A stretch of DNA of 64,000 nucleotides from Natrinema sp046097095 (GTDB taxonomy: Archaea; Halobacteriota; Halobacteria; Halobacteriales; Natrialbaceae): NCBI RefSeq assembly GCF_046097095.1, contig NZ_CP175698.1, forward strand, positions 3,162,001 through 3,226,000. The letters are read 5' to 3'. This document shows, in pieces, positions 28,708 to 37,955 of this stretch. The notes beneath the pieces were generated by a model. The model made no database searches. It worked only from the letters and a program-made list of their open reading frames with translations, and was not told the DNA's origin. A program made the translations under genes and the position numbers. Numbering within the stretch: the first letter of the stretch is position 1; each line of letters starts with the position of its first letter.

Positions 28708-29811
28708 ATGATACGGCGAAAGGCGTTCTCGAGTCACGTCTCGTACGCGACGGTCGCGACGGTCGCGGCGGTGGTCGCGCTCGTCGTCAGTGCGACGGTC
28801 GGCGTCGGTGTGGCCGGTGCGGTCGCACCACCGGAGTCGAACGGCCCGGACGAATACGCGGTCGCGCAGGGCGGTGCGTGTTGGACCGTCCAGCCCGTTG
28901 GTGACGGTCACCGGACGGTCACAGAGTTCTATGACTACCGAACGCCGAACACCAGCCCGAGTTCGTACTCCTATAGCTCTCACGGGACGACCCACCTCCA
29001 GTCCGAGGACACGAGCACGCTCTTCTTACACGACGGTAGCGACGGTCTCAGTCTCGTCGTCGTCCATGGGCAGTACGACGGTAACACGTCAGGCGGCGCA
29101 GCGACGATGCTGTTCGACGGCTTGCCCCAAGACGGCGAGTGGGTCGTCGAGGACGACAATTACGACGGGGCCGACGACGAATTCAGCCACCGCAACTCCT
29201 CGAGTCGCATCACGTGGGGCTGGGGCGAAAACCGGACCGACGGCGCGGCGTTCAACGGCGGGCTGGACGGCGAGTTCTCGATCACCATCGACCCCGCGTT
29301 CAACGATCGGGCCGACTTTCGGACGTACGACGGCCGGGTCACCGACTGGCAGCTGCTCTCGGCAACCGACGGCGGCCACGAGCGGACGTCACTGAACATG
29401 TCCGATCCGGTGACGATCCAGTCGGGCGGTTGCACCTCGCACGCGGTCACCAAACTGGACGTGTCCGACTCCGTCGCGGCGGGTGAGTCGGTGGCCGTCT
29501 CGGCGACCGTCGAGAACGACGGCGCACTCGCCGGCAATTTCACCGTGCCGGTTACCGTCGACGGCGAATCCGTCGACGAACGGGCAGTGAACCTCGAGCC
29601 CGGCGAGACGACGACCGTCTCGGCGACCGTGAGCTTCAACGACACGGGAACGCACATCGTCGGGATGGGCGATACGACGACAGAGGTCACCGTCGGCGAT
29701 AACGACGAAAGCGGTGGCGGTGGCAGTGAAATGCCCGGGTTCGACGTTACTGCGGCGGCAGTCGCGGCGCTTCTCGCGGCGCTGGTCGCACGCCGTCGTC
29801 TCGGATCGTAA
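28708..29811 (+). CDS. PGF-CTERM secreted surface protein with CARDB-like domain, copy 2
   Basis: A 367-residue paralogue of the preceding protein: signal peptide (core ending AGAVAPP), the same unrecognised domain (FYDYRTPNTSPSSYSYSS, FDGLPQDGEWVVEDDNYDG), a CARDB-like domain (VAVSATVENDG, NLEPGETTTVSATV), then a Gly-rich linker and MPGFDVTAAAVAALLAALVARRR. That tail is a canonical PGF-CTERM signal, processed by archaeosortase A and replaced by a lipid anchor in haloarchaea. No archaeosortase is in this window. N-glycosylation sequons are frequent. Tandem with copy 1, each with its own shared promoter element. Confidence 0.88.
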   Translation: MIRRKAFSSHVSYATVATVAAVVALVVSATVGVGVAGAVAPPESNGPDEYAVAQGGACWTVQPVGDGHRTVTEFYDYRTPNTSPSSYSYSSHGTTHLQSEDTSTLFLHDGSDGLSLVVVHGQYDGNTSGGAATMLFDGLPQDGEWVVEDDNYDGADDEFSHRNSSSRITWGWGENRTDGAAFNGGLDGEFSITIDPAFNDRADFRTYDGRVTDWQLLSATDGGHERTSLNMSDPVTIQSGGCTSHAVTKLDVSDSVAAGESVAVSATVENDGALAGNFTVPVTVDGESVDERAVNLEPGETTTVSATVSFNDTGTHIVGMGDTTTEVTVGDNDESGGGGSEMPGFDVTAAAVAALLAALVARRRLGS

Positions 29812-29869
29812 TCGCCACCGGCCCCTCTCAGCGGTAGCTGACTGTGGCCGATCGCGATGCGGGAGCATC

Positions 29870-30799
29870 CTATGCGCTTCGATCGACCACGTCACGATAC
29901 ACGTCGTGAATCCGCGCGGCCATCCGGTCCGTGCTGATCGCCTCGGCCTGTTTGCGTCCGTTCGAACGGCCTCCGCCATCGAGTATCGAGGCCAGCGCGA
30001 GTCGGAGCTCGCGATCGGTCCGACAGACCTCGGAGGGCGTGACACCCTCGAGACGCTCCCGGACGTCCCCGACGTCGACGGTGACGACGGGGAGGTTACA
30101 GGCCACGGCCTCCTTGACCACGTTCGGCGAGCCTTCGCGGTCGGAGGTCAACAGCAGACAGTCGGCGGCGTTCATGTACGCCGGCATTTCCGAGTGCGGT
30201 ACCTCGCGGGCCGTCTGGAGACGGATCCGGTTCGGTACGTCATCGCGAACTGCGTCGACGATCCGTTCTGCCCGCGGGTAGTTCTTCACCTCCCGCTCGG
30301 CTTTGTACGGAAAGAGCACGTGCTTTGCGTCCGGATCCCAGCCGAGTCGATCGATCGCGTCCGACCGCGGTATCGGCTCGAACAGATCGAAATCGACCCC
30401 ATGTGGGATAACGTGGCAGTCCTGCCCCAACTCGCGTTTCATCCGCTCTGACATGACGATCGTCGCATCGCAGTAGTTCGCACAGCGTTTGCTGACCCAG
30501 CCGAGTTCGCCGTCGAGATCCGTTCCCCAGAGCGACAGCACGGTCGGTAACCGCGGTTGAGACAGCGCGAACGGTGCCGTCAGTCCGTAATTCGCGTGAA
30601 CGAGATCGTACGAACCGAACGACTCCCGCAGTACCGTCGGGTGAAACCGCAGGTAATCGAAGACGGAGCGACCCGAATCCGCCGTCACCGTGCCCGGAAC
30701 TGCAATCGTCGTACAATCGATACCGCGCTCCTCGAGGGCCCGCACTTGGAGTTCGAACGGCGGTGAGGTCTCCTTCGACGTGAGATTCAGGACGTTCAT
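29870..30799 (-). CDS. GT4-family glycosyltransferase, copy 1
   Basis: A 309-residue GT-B retaining glycosyltransferase of family 4. EGSPNVVKEA is the EX7E nucleotide-sugar motif; VIPHGVDFDLF, MSERMKREL and SLWGTDLDG are typical. It is shorter than most GT4 enzymes (350-400), with the N-terminal domain compact. Donor and acceptor are not predictable. It starts 52 nt after the shared element CATAACAAAG. A paralogue lies at 51644-52630. It would add a sugar to a lipid-linked precursor at the cytoplasmic face. Confidence 0.9.
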   Translation of the reverse strand: MNVLNLTSKETSPPFELQVRALEERGIDCTTIAVPGTVTADSGRSVFDYLRFHPTVLRESFGSYDLVHANYGLTAPFALSQPRLPTVLSLWGTDLDGELGWVSKRCANYCDATIVMSERMKRELGQDCHVIPHGVDFDLFEPIPRSDAIDRLGWDPDAKHVLFPYKAEREVKNYPRAERIVDAVRDDVPNRIRLQTAREVPHSEMPAYMNAADCLLLTSDREGSPNVVKEAVACNLPVVTVDVGDVRERLEGVTPSEVCRTDRELRLALASILDGGGRSNGRKQAEAISTDRMAARIHDVYRDVVDRSA

Positions 30800-30841
30800 C
30801 TTCGTATAGACGTCGTTGCGCAGGCGTTCAGGGGTCGGACG

Positions 30842-30851
30842 CTTTGTTATG
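30842..30851 (-). promoter_or_regulatory. Shared promoter element (CATAACAAAG) of GT4 copy 1
   Basis: CATAACAAAG on the minus strand, 52 nt before the ATG at 30799. It lies 125 bp from the oppositely oriented element at 30976. Confidence 0.6.
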
Positions 30852-30975
30852 GAGCGTTTGCGACCGGTGTTCGACCGGGTCCGTCTCTCCCGGCCGAAGG
30901 GCGATCGGTCCCGCTCGCTCCTCGACTGCTATCCGGACACTCGTATACGCACAAATTACGGTCAGTCACGCGTGT

Positions 30976-30985
30976 CATAACAAGG
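30976..30985 (+). promoter_or_regulatory. Shared promoter element (CATAACAAGG)
   Basis: CATAACAAGG starts 34 nt before the ATG at 31010. Confidence 0.6.
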
Positions 30986-31009
30986 AACGGCACTGTGGAC
31001 GACCTGCCA

Positions 31010-32815
31010 ATGTCACACGCACGGTCACGTTCGACGCTGGCAGAGAGCAGCCTCCTCGCGATCGGATTTCTCGCTCTCGCCGGCGCCGTGCTGGCGGCTC
31101 ACTCGGCGCCAGCGACCGGCTACGAAGTGTCTCTCTACTCGAGCACGCCGCTTTCGTTCTGGGCGCTGTTCGGGTGTGCGCTGTTCGTTTCGCTGCTCGT
31201 CGCTCTTCGGGCGACCACCGACTGGTATCGCCGCCTCGCGCTCGGACTGGGTGGCGGTTCGATGGCGGCGTTCGTCGGCCTGCCCGTCTTGCGGGGGTAC
31301 CGATTTTACGGTGCCGGTGACGCGCTCACTCATCTCGGGTGGATGCACAGCATTCAGTCGGGCGCGTTCTCGCCGATCGAATTGCGGTATCCCGCGTTGC
31401 ATCTGGTTACGACGTTTCTCTCCGTGACGGTCGGGATCGATCTCGCCCAGGCTGCGTTGCTGGTGATCGTCGCCTTGTCGTGTTTGTTCTTTGCCTTCGT
31501 CGCACTGTCGACGTCGCTCGTGTTCCAAAGCCGGTTCAGTACGGTTGCCGGTGCCTTCTCTGCGTTTCTGTTCCTTCCAATCACGACGATTCACACGTTC
31601 ATCGTCCCTCACGCCATGTCGCAAGCGATCCTCTTCTCGTCGATCTCGATCTTCATATTGCTGAAATACCTCCGCAGTCCCGCCTCACTGCGATCCCCGT
31701 CCGGCATGGGCGTGCTCTTTGCGCTCACGTCGATCGCGCTCGTCGTCTATCACCCGCAACTCGCGGCACACGTTCTCGTGATGTTTCTCGGTATCATCGC
31801 TTTGCAGCTCCTGTATCGTCGTTTTCGAGGCGACCATCCGATTGCGACTCACCGACCGATCGTCGGACAGACCGCCCTGTTGGTTGCCATCTTTCTCGTC
31901 TGGATATCGAAACACGGCTTCTTCGGTGACGTGTTCAAGTACGCGCTCTCGAGTGCGGCATCGTACTTCGTCGGCGGTGGAGCAGCAGCGGAGGCCGTCA
32001 GCTCGCAGGGGTCGTCACTCAGCGAAATCGGTGTCAGCCTTTTCGAACTGGTTTTGAAGCTGTTAGGTCCGAGCTTGCTCTTCTTGGTTTTCGCTGGCGT
32101 CCTCGTCCTCTGGTCGGTCCGAAACCGCGACCTCGCGGAGCGAACTGATGGCCTGCTTCCGTATTTCGTCGTTAGTCTACTCGGGTTGTCTGGCCTGTTT
32201 GCAGTGTATTTCTTCGGCTCGTATTCAGCGATGTACTTCCGTGTCTTCGGATTGATGATGGTGCTGGTGACGATCATGGGGGCGGTCGCTATCGCCTACG
32301 GAACGACCGCTCTTGCACGGAATTACCGCTCGTCTGCGGTTTACAGCGCTTCTATCGTCGGGTTCGGCGTCGTGCTCCTTGTTTCACTACTCGTCGTCTT
32401 TCCGTCGCCGTACATCTATCAGGCATCACCTCATGTCACAGATATGTCCATGGAAGGTCACCAGACCACGTTCGAGAACAAGGACGACAACGTCACGTTC
32501 GCCGTGATCCGCGGAGGCCCGAGCCGTTACGAGGACGCGATGTACGGAAACCTCGATCGGACGCGAAAGTACGAGGCGATATACGGCGAGGCGATCGCGG
32601 ACGGAATCGCTTCCCAATACGCCGACGATAGGTACCTCGTCGTAACGCACGCAGACCGAAAACGAGAGGTGACCGCGTATCAGGGGCTGCGATACTCGCA
32701 GTCGCAACTCGAGTCGATCCCCTCACAGCGGGGCGTCAGTCGAGTCCACTCAAACGGCGAATTCAACTTGTACTACGTTCGCGGCGCGGCCGACAGCGAG
32801 GAGACGGCGGCCTAA
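31010..32815 (+). CDS. Polytopic membrane protein, possible GT-C glycosyltransferase, copy 2
   Basis: A 601-residue paralogue of the protein at 15309-17099, with about 12 hydrophobic segments and a soluble C-terminal domain after about residue 470. Shared landmarks are TGYEVSLYSSTP in the first outer loop, GAGDALTHLGWMHS, and SSQGSSLSEIGVSL. The layout is compatible with a GT-C enzyme working on the outer face with a lipid-linked sugar donor, but no family-defining catalytic motif is visible, so the assignment is inference. The ATG at 31010 is set by the promoter element 34 nt upstream; the GTG at 30995 would be too close to it. Confidence 0.7.
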   Translation: MSHARSRSTLAESSLLAIGFLALAGAVLAAHSAPATGYEVSLYSSTPLSFWALFGCALFVSLLVALRATTDWYRRLALGLGGGSMAAFVGLPVLRGYRFYGAGDALTHLGWMHSIQSGAFSPIELRYPALHLVTTFLSVTVGIDLAQAALLVIVALSCLFFAFVALSTSLVFQSRFSTVAGAFSAFLFLPITTIHTFIVPHAMSQAILFSSISIFILLKYLRSPASLRSPSGMGVLFALTSIALVVYHPQLAAHVLVMFLGIIALQLLYRRFRGDHPIATHRPIVGQTALLVAIFLVWISKHGFFGDVFKYALSSAASYFVGGGAAAEAVSSQGSSLSEIGVSLFELVLKLLGPSLLFLVFAGVLVLWSVRNRDLAERTDGLLPYFVVSLLGLSGLFAVYFFGSYSAMYFRVFGLMMVLVTIMGAVAIAYGTTALARNYRSSAVYSASIVGFGVVLLVSLLVVFPSPYIYQASPHVTDMSMEGHQTTFENKDDNVTFAVIRGGPSRYEDAMYGNLDRTRKYEAIYGEAIADGIASQYADDRYLVVTHADRKREVTAYQGLRYSQSQLESIPSQRGVSRVHSNGEFNLYYVRGAADSEETAA

Positions 32816-33549
32816 AACGAACGGCCCACCGCCGCGCTCACCGCCCGGTCTCGAGCCGTCGGATCACGATCGTACACGGCGACGATACTGCGTTCGAAAT
32901 CGGCGTTCGACGCTCGAGGAGGGTTCTCGGTCGTAATCATTGCCGTCACGCCGAGCGCATTCGGCTCGATCGTCGCGCTCTACGGTCCGCTCGGTTGTCG
33001 ATGGACGACGTTCGAAAGCCGAGACCGAGACGGACTGTCGGTCACTCTTCGTGTTTTTACTCCTCAAGCAAGCGGTTTACCTGGTGAGAACGCGCTGGGC
33101 GGGCGGGAACTCGCGGCGGTCGCCAGCGCGGGAGCCGTTCCCTGAAGCCATCTGCGGTCTCACCGGCTCGCGCTCGAGTTTGATCCGACGGCCGTCGCTG
33201 CGTCCCGCGGTCGAGCGTCCGAACACGATATCGACTGCCGCTCGCGGAACTCAGGACACCGTTTCTCGATGGATATGCCGTCCGGACGAGTGGTCGAACC
33301 CGACCGGGGACGAACGTCCGTTTTGACCTGTGTTCCAGCGCCCGCTATGACAGAAAAGAGCCATTTATCGATACAAGATGCTTGAGTTATATTGTTGGGT
33401 GAGATAGAAACGATTTAACTATATTCTTATATTCGTTCACTATATGGCGGCAATAGTACTGCATTCCTGAATATATACCCACAGAATTTTATATTTCGCC
33501 GATAAGACTACAAAAAGACTATATCGGTTACGTTCGGGTTACCGGACGT
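32816..33549. other. Intergenic region, AT-rich toward beta-helix gene 3
   Basis: About 730 bases without a convincing gene. 32816-33340 is GC-rich with Arg/Ser-rich spurious frames. 33350-33545 is strongly AT-rich, with an ATTTTATATTT stretch near 33487 and ACTATATCGG near 33518, the likely TATA box about 32 nt before the ATG at 33550. Confidence 0.45.
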
Positions 33550-35616
33550 ATGTCACGAGAACCAGAATGTAAGAATAGAGAGAAAAATTCCGTACCGGGA
33601 AATACAGACGGTCGTGATGGTGGTAAGCGGTCGTTACTGGACCGGCGGTCGTACCTCAAACTGACCAGCGCGGCCGCCGCGTCGGCGGTCGCGTCGGCCG
33701 GTGTGACGAGCGCGGCGACCGATCACGACGTCATCGAAGTGAGCGCGGGTGAGACCTTCCAAAAACGTCTCTCTCGAGGCGAAACGTGGGAAAACGTCTT
33801 GATCGACATCACGGCGCAGGGTGCCAGCTACCGGATTACGGCGACGACGGACGACTGGACGATCCGCAACGTTGGCGTTCGCGGCCAGTTGGACTCGACA
33901 CCCGGTAGCCAGAACTTCGTCGTGCAGGTGCCCAGCAGCGGCGCAACGGGAGTCATCGAGAACGTCTATCTACCGGGAACGTCGTACGCACGGAGCACGT
34001 CGGCGTTTCCGTCGGGAATATACGTTCACTTCGACCACGCGGGGGACCTCGAGATCAGGAACCTCTACGTCGAAAACATGCCCTCACACGGGGTCTACGG
34101 AAGCGACCCCGGGAATCGCTCCAACAACGGGAACGGTGGAACGGTCCGCATTCACGACTCGTACGCTTCCGACCTGGAGAATTCGGGATTCCGGATCGGC
34201 ACGAACGGCTCGTACGTCGACAACTGCGTGTCGTTCAGAACCGTACGCGGGCTCTGGTCGCGATGGGCGAACACCGAGGCTCGCGGTTGCGATTTCGGCG
34301 ATAACAGCACCGACATCGTCGTCGGCCAGTCGGGATACAGTCGCTCGTCGACGGTCACGCTCGACGGAACCACTCGTTTCGAAACGGTCCGCGAGGCGAA
34401 CGGCACCCTGAACGGGAGTTCCGCGGGTACGCCGCGAGAGCGCATCCCCGAGGGCTGTCCCAAAACCGCATCGGAGGCTGCTGGCGGTACCCCCGCCCCC
34501 AGGTCTGACTCACCCTCAAGTGGCGACGGCGGGACGGACCTCCCTGGGAACACCCTCACGGTCACGGGCACCGGCGAGCCGACGGAGTACTACGTCGAGA
34601 CCACCGACGAACTCGTCGACGATCCAAACGCCGGCTCGCTCGAGAGTTACGATTCGGTCGACGGCACGAGCGCCACTGGCTGGGTGACGGACGCCTCCCA
34701 CGTCGACGGATACCGCTTCGCCGGCGACCTCCGCGAGGTCGCGTTCCGCCAGGGCTCGGCTCGCGTCACGGTCAACGGGGACGTGATCGATCCCGATCAG
34801 TACAACGGCAACCAACCGGCCCTCGAGAACACGCTGCTGGTCGACGGCGTCGGCACGTCCGGCGGGACGCGCTACGAGTTCGCGGTCTCCGGGGCCGCCG
34901 AGAAGGCGACGGTCAAGGGTGCCACGATCGACGGTGAGGACACCGTCGACGGCGGCCGTATCACCGGCTCGGTCGCCGGCTGGCGCGACGGCTTCCGGTT
35001 TGGCGGCGAACTGACCGATCTCACGCTCGATGGCGATGCCCGCGTCTACGTCAATGGCGAGCAGGTCGACCCCGCCGACTACGGCGACGAACAACCCCAC
35101 GTCCTGACGCTGGTCGGCAACGGCTCGAGCGCCGAGTACGAGATCACGGTCGACGGCACGATCGATACGATCGACGGCGACGCCTCCGAAGACCACGCCA
35201 CGGTGCGGTCAGACACCACTGTCGAGGGATCGATCGACCGCGGTGCCCAGCGGTTCCGATTCTCCGGGGCACTCTCCGCAGTCACCTTCCACGCCGGCTC
35301 AGCACACGTTTACCTCGACGACCAGCGGATCGACCCCGACGAGTACAACGGCCAGGAACGCCTCGCGAACGCCATCGTCATCGACGGTGCCGGCACCGAC
35401 GGCAAGTCGTCGTACTCCTTTACCGTCGACGGCGACGTCGTCACCTCAAACTACCGGGACGCCTCGGTCGACCCCGGCGACGCGGTCGACGGAACGTCCG
35501 TCAGCGGCAGCGTCGACGAGGAACTCGACGCCTACTGGTTCGACGGCGATATCGTCGACTTCCGCCTGAGCGGTGATGCGACCGTTGACCTCGAGTATAA
35601 CGCACGAAATCGGTAA
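33550..35616 (+). CDS. Tat-secreted beta-helix protein with four C-terminal repeat domains
   Basis: A 688-residue homologue of the proteins at 11564-13372 and 13914-14864. Tat-type signal DRRSYLKLTSAAAA, then a beta-helix region about 55-300 (TWENVLIDI, WTIRNVGVRGQ, VIENVYLPG). A linker rich in Pro/Ser/Gly precedes four domains of about 88 residues with the same repeat pattern (YEFAVSG...FRFGGELTDLTLDG...VNGEQVDPADYG). It ends in YWFDGDIVDF...YNARNR, matching the end of the three-repeat protein. The number of domains thus varies 0, 3 and 4 among the paralogues. Its first 25 codons are unusually AT-rich for the genome. Probably a cell-surface or extracellular protein acting on or binding glycan. 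Confidence 0.85.
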   Translation: MSREPECKNREKNSVPGNTDGRDGGKRSLLDRRSYLKLTSAAAASAVASAGVTSAATDHDVIEVSAGETFQKRLSRGETWENVLIDITAQGASYRITATTDDWTIRNVGVRGQLDSTPGSQNFVVQVPSSGATGVIENVYLPGTSYARSTSAFPSGIYVHFDHAGDLEIRNLYVENMPSHGVYGSDPGNRSNNGNGGTVRIHDSYASDLENSGFRIGTNGSYVDNCVSFRTVRGLWSRWANTEARGCDFGDNSTDIVVGQSGYSRSSTVTLDGTTRFETVREANGTLNGSSAGTPRERIPEGCPKTASEAAGGTPAPRSDSPSSGDGGTDLPGNTLTVTGTGEPTEYYVETTDELVDDPNAGSLESYDSVDGTSATGWVTDASHVDGYRFAGDLREVAFRQGSARVTVNGDVIDPDQYNGNQPALENTLLVDGVGTSGGTRYEFAVSGAAEKATVKGATIDGEDTVDGGRITGSVAGWRDGFRFGGELTDLTLDGDARVYVNGEQVDPADYGDEQPHVLTLVGNGSSAEYEITVDGTIDTIDGDASEDHATVRSDTTVEGSIDRGAQRFRFSGALSAVTFHAGSAHVYLDDQRIDPDEYNGQERLANAIVIDGAGTDGKSSYSFTVDGDVVTSNYRDASVDPGDAVDGTSVSGSVDEELDAYWFDGDIVDFRLSGDATVDLEYNARNR

Positions 35617-35810
35617 CGCCACGCCGAATTCGGTCGAGTCCTGACGGTCGAGTACCCCCCGGGGCGCTCTCAAGCGGCAACGCCCTACTCGGGCCGGGTA
35701 TTCGTCCGTCTGGTCGCTCGAGGAACGCCTCGCTGGCCGTCGGTAGTCTATTTCTCCCCCGGATCGCCGTTATGCGTTGGATTCTGCGGTCGTCGTTCGG
35801 TAATAGAGTT

Positions 35811-35820
35811 CATTACAATA
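35811..35820 (+). promoter_or_regulatory. Shared promoter element variant (CATTACAATA)
   Basis: CATTACAATA starts 35 nt before the ATG at 35846. Confidence 0.5.
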
Positions 35821-35845
35821 ATTTCGATCCGTGCTACGTCTGCCA

Positions 35846-37636
35846 ATGACCGGTATTGTCGGCGGAACCGCCGGGAGACCGACCATCGACGCAATGATCG
35901 ACTCGCTCTACCAGGAGGACTGGTATGAGACCGAGCGTCGCTCGCTGGGACGGTACGGGGTGGGGTGTGCCCACCACGGCGAGAAAGATTCGCAGAGTGG
36001 CACGATCTGGTGTGGCGATCGCGTTCTCGGTGCGATCCACGGCGTTGTCTCGAACGCGGGCGAGCTCCCGTGGTCGACGGGGGAACTATTCCGGGCCATC
36101 GTGGACACTCCCGACGCCGTTCTGCCGACGTTAGAGGGGCCGTTCTCGATTGCGGTGATGGACCGCGACACGGGAACGATCCGCGTCGCGACCGACAAGG
36201 TCGGCAGCCGCCCTTGTTACTATGCCGCGCAGAACGGCTTTTACTTCGGGTCCGAGCTGACGCCGCTCCTCGAACGCATCTCGTCGCAGACGGTCGATCG
36301 TCGAGCGGTGAGTGATCTGTTGCTGGTCGGAGCGGTCGTCGGCGAAAAGACGCTCATCGAGGAGATCAGCAATCTCCCCCCAGCGACGTATCTCACGTAT
36401 ACCGATGGGACGGTCGAGACGACGCGCTACTGGTACCCCGACTTTCGAGCCAGTGCCGGCGAGAGCTACGTCGACGGCTGGGTTCGACGCTACGAGGATG
36501 CGATGGAGGACGTAGCCGACTCCGTCGATGGCCGCCTCGGACTCTGGCTATCCGGTGGTATCGACAGTCGCGTCGCCGGTGCGACGTTCCGTCGAATCGG
36601 CGCTGACTTCGCGACGCTCTCCTACGAAAACGGACTGCCAGGAGACAACACCATCGCACCCCGCGTCGCGGACGGCCTCGGCGTTCACCACCGGCACATC
36701 GCGGACGTGACCGGCTCGCCCGATGCGTTCGTCGAGAGCCTCGAGCGCTGCGTCGACTGCAACGATGCGATGCAGTCATGGGCGTACGTGCCGGCGCTGT
36801 CGTTCATGTTTCAGGAGCTCGCGGACACCGTCGACGTCGTAATGGAGGGCGGGACGTTTCTCGGAGAGGGCGTCTGGTCGTACTACATCGAACACGACGT
36901 ACCACCGGCGGAGACGCTGTACCGCAAGCGCAAGGTGCTCTCGGTCGACGAAGTTGCCTCGCTCGTCCCGTCGGTCGACGATCCCCGCCGGTCGCTCCGC
37001 GAGGAGGTCGCGGATCTCGGCGGAGACAGTAACGCACGCCGATCGTGCGACGCGATCCAGCGGATGTACTCGTATCTCCATATGCGGAGCAACGTCGTCC
37101 AGCGGAGCCAGGTCGGGACGCGAACGATCAGCGACGGTGCGTTTCTGAACCACTTTCTCGCGATGCCCGCCGAACAGCGGATGCAGACCGTCCCGTGGTC
37201 GGACGGGAAGATTCCGCTCGGCGTCCCGCCGATCAAACTCCGAGTGGTCAGGGAACTCGGCATGGGTCTCGACGAGATTCCGTACCAGCGGACCGGCGTC
37301 GCGCCGTCGCGGTCGTACTGGACGCATGCCGTCGCCTTCGTCGGAAAGCAACTCGCAGGCCGTCTCACGGACGATTCGGCCGGACCGTATCTCACCCACT
37401 ACCGGGAAGACGACCACGTCAGGTCGTTCATCGACGGTCTCGTCGATGACGCTCGCCGCCGTCCGTTCCTCGACGGGGACGCAATCCTCGCGATGCGCGA
37501 TCGAGTCCGCTCCGGTGACTCCGGCAACCTGATCCCGCTGGCGTCGATTACCGGTCTCGAACTCTGGCTCCAGCGCCACGTCGATCCGCTTCGGGGGACC
37601 CCGAACCCGCGGCCGGCGAGTGCATCCGTCCAGTGA
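35846..37636 (+). CDS. Asparagine synthetase B-like protein lacking the catalytic Cys
   Basis: A 596-residue protein with the two-domain AsnB layout: N-terminal glutamine amidotransferase-like domain (1-190; EGPFSIAVMD and TDKVGSRPCYYA match the family) and C-terminal ATP-dependent synthetase domain with the PP-loop SGGIDSR (236-242). The glutaminase nucleophile must be Cys at position 2; here the start reads MTGIVGG, so Cys is replaced by Thr and glutamine hydrolysis should be lost. It may use free ammonia, or another nucleophile, to amidate a sugar acid or other carboxylate. Such AsnB-like genes are common in polysaccharide clusters. The ATG at 35846 follows the shared element by 35 nt; the GTG at 35831 would put the Met-Thr internally. 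Confidence 0.85.
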   Translation: MTGIVGGTAGRPTIDAMIDSLYQEDWYETERRSLGRYGVGCAHHGEKDSQSGTIWCGDRVLGAIHGVVSNAGELPWSTGELFRAIVDTPDAVLPTLEGPFSIAVMDRDTGTIRVATDKVGSRPCYYAAQNGFYFGSELTPLLERISSQTVDRRAVSDLLLVGAVVGEKTLIEEISNLPPATYLTYTDGTVETTRYWYPDFRASAGESYVDGWVRRYEDAMEDVADSVDGRLGLWLSGGIDSRVAGATFRRIGADFATLSYENGLPGDNTIAPRVADGLGVHHRHIADVTGSPDAFVESLERCVDCNDAMQSWAYVPALSFMFQELADTVDVVMEGGTFLGEGVWSYYIEHDVPPAETLYRKRKVLSVDEVASLVPSVDDPRRSLREEVADLGGDSNARRSCDAIQRMYSYLHMRSNVVQRSQVGTRTISDGAFLNHFLAMPAEQRMQTVPWSDGKIPLGVPPIKLRVVRELGMGLDEIPYQRTGVAPSRSYWTHAVAFVGKQLAGRLTDDSAGPYLTHYREDDHVRSFIDGLVDDARRRPFLDGDAILAMRDRVRSGDSGNLIPLASITGLELWLQRHVDPLRGTPNPRPASASVQ

Positions 37637-37805
37637 TGACACGTAGCGAGCGGTCGCCACCACAGCAGCGTCGAGCGTCGGCGACTGTCGCTCTCGAGGG
37701 CACGCCTCGAGCGGTCTCCGTCTCGCTCGAACCGTCGCCGATCGTAGGACGCCGTTATAGCGTCAGACTGGGTCCATATCGAACGCACAGCGATCGAACG
37801 TTCTT

Positions 37806-37955
37806 CATAACAAGGGGTCGTGCGGTCGTCGACACCGCCAGACTATGAGACAGTTGCAACGCCGGCGGTTCCCGGACCGGTTTTCGTTCGCCGACGGCCG
37901 TCGATCGAACACGCTCGCTGCCTTCCGCACTCCGAGATCGAATGTCCGTCTCTGA
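37806..37955 (+). promoter_or_regulatory. Shared promoter element plus 36-codon leader ORF of the flippase
   Basis: CATAACAAGG at 37806-37815 lies 39 nt before an ATG at 37845. That ATG opens a basic 36-codon frame (begins MRQLQRRRFPDRF) ending in TGA at 37953-37955, 14 nt inside the flippase gene (ATG 37942) in another frame. Confidence 0.45.

Noticed and set aside
32940..33326. A 128-codon plus-strand frame
   Set aside because: Arg/Ser/Pro-rich composition typical of antisense or intergenic GC-rich frames; no domain or promoter.
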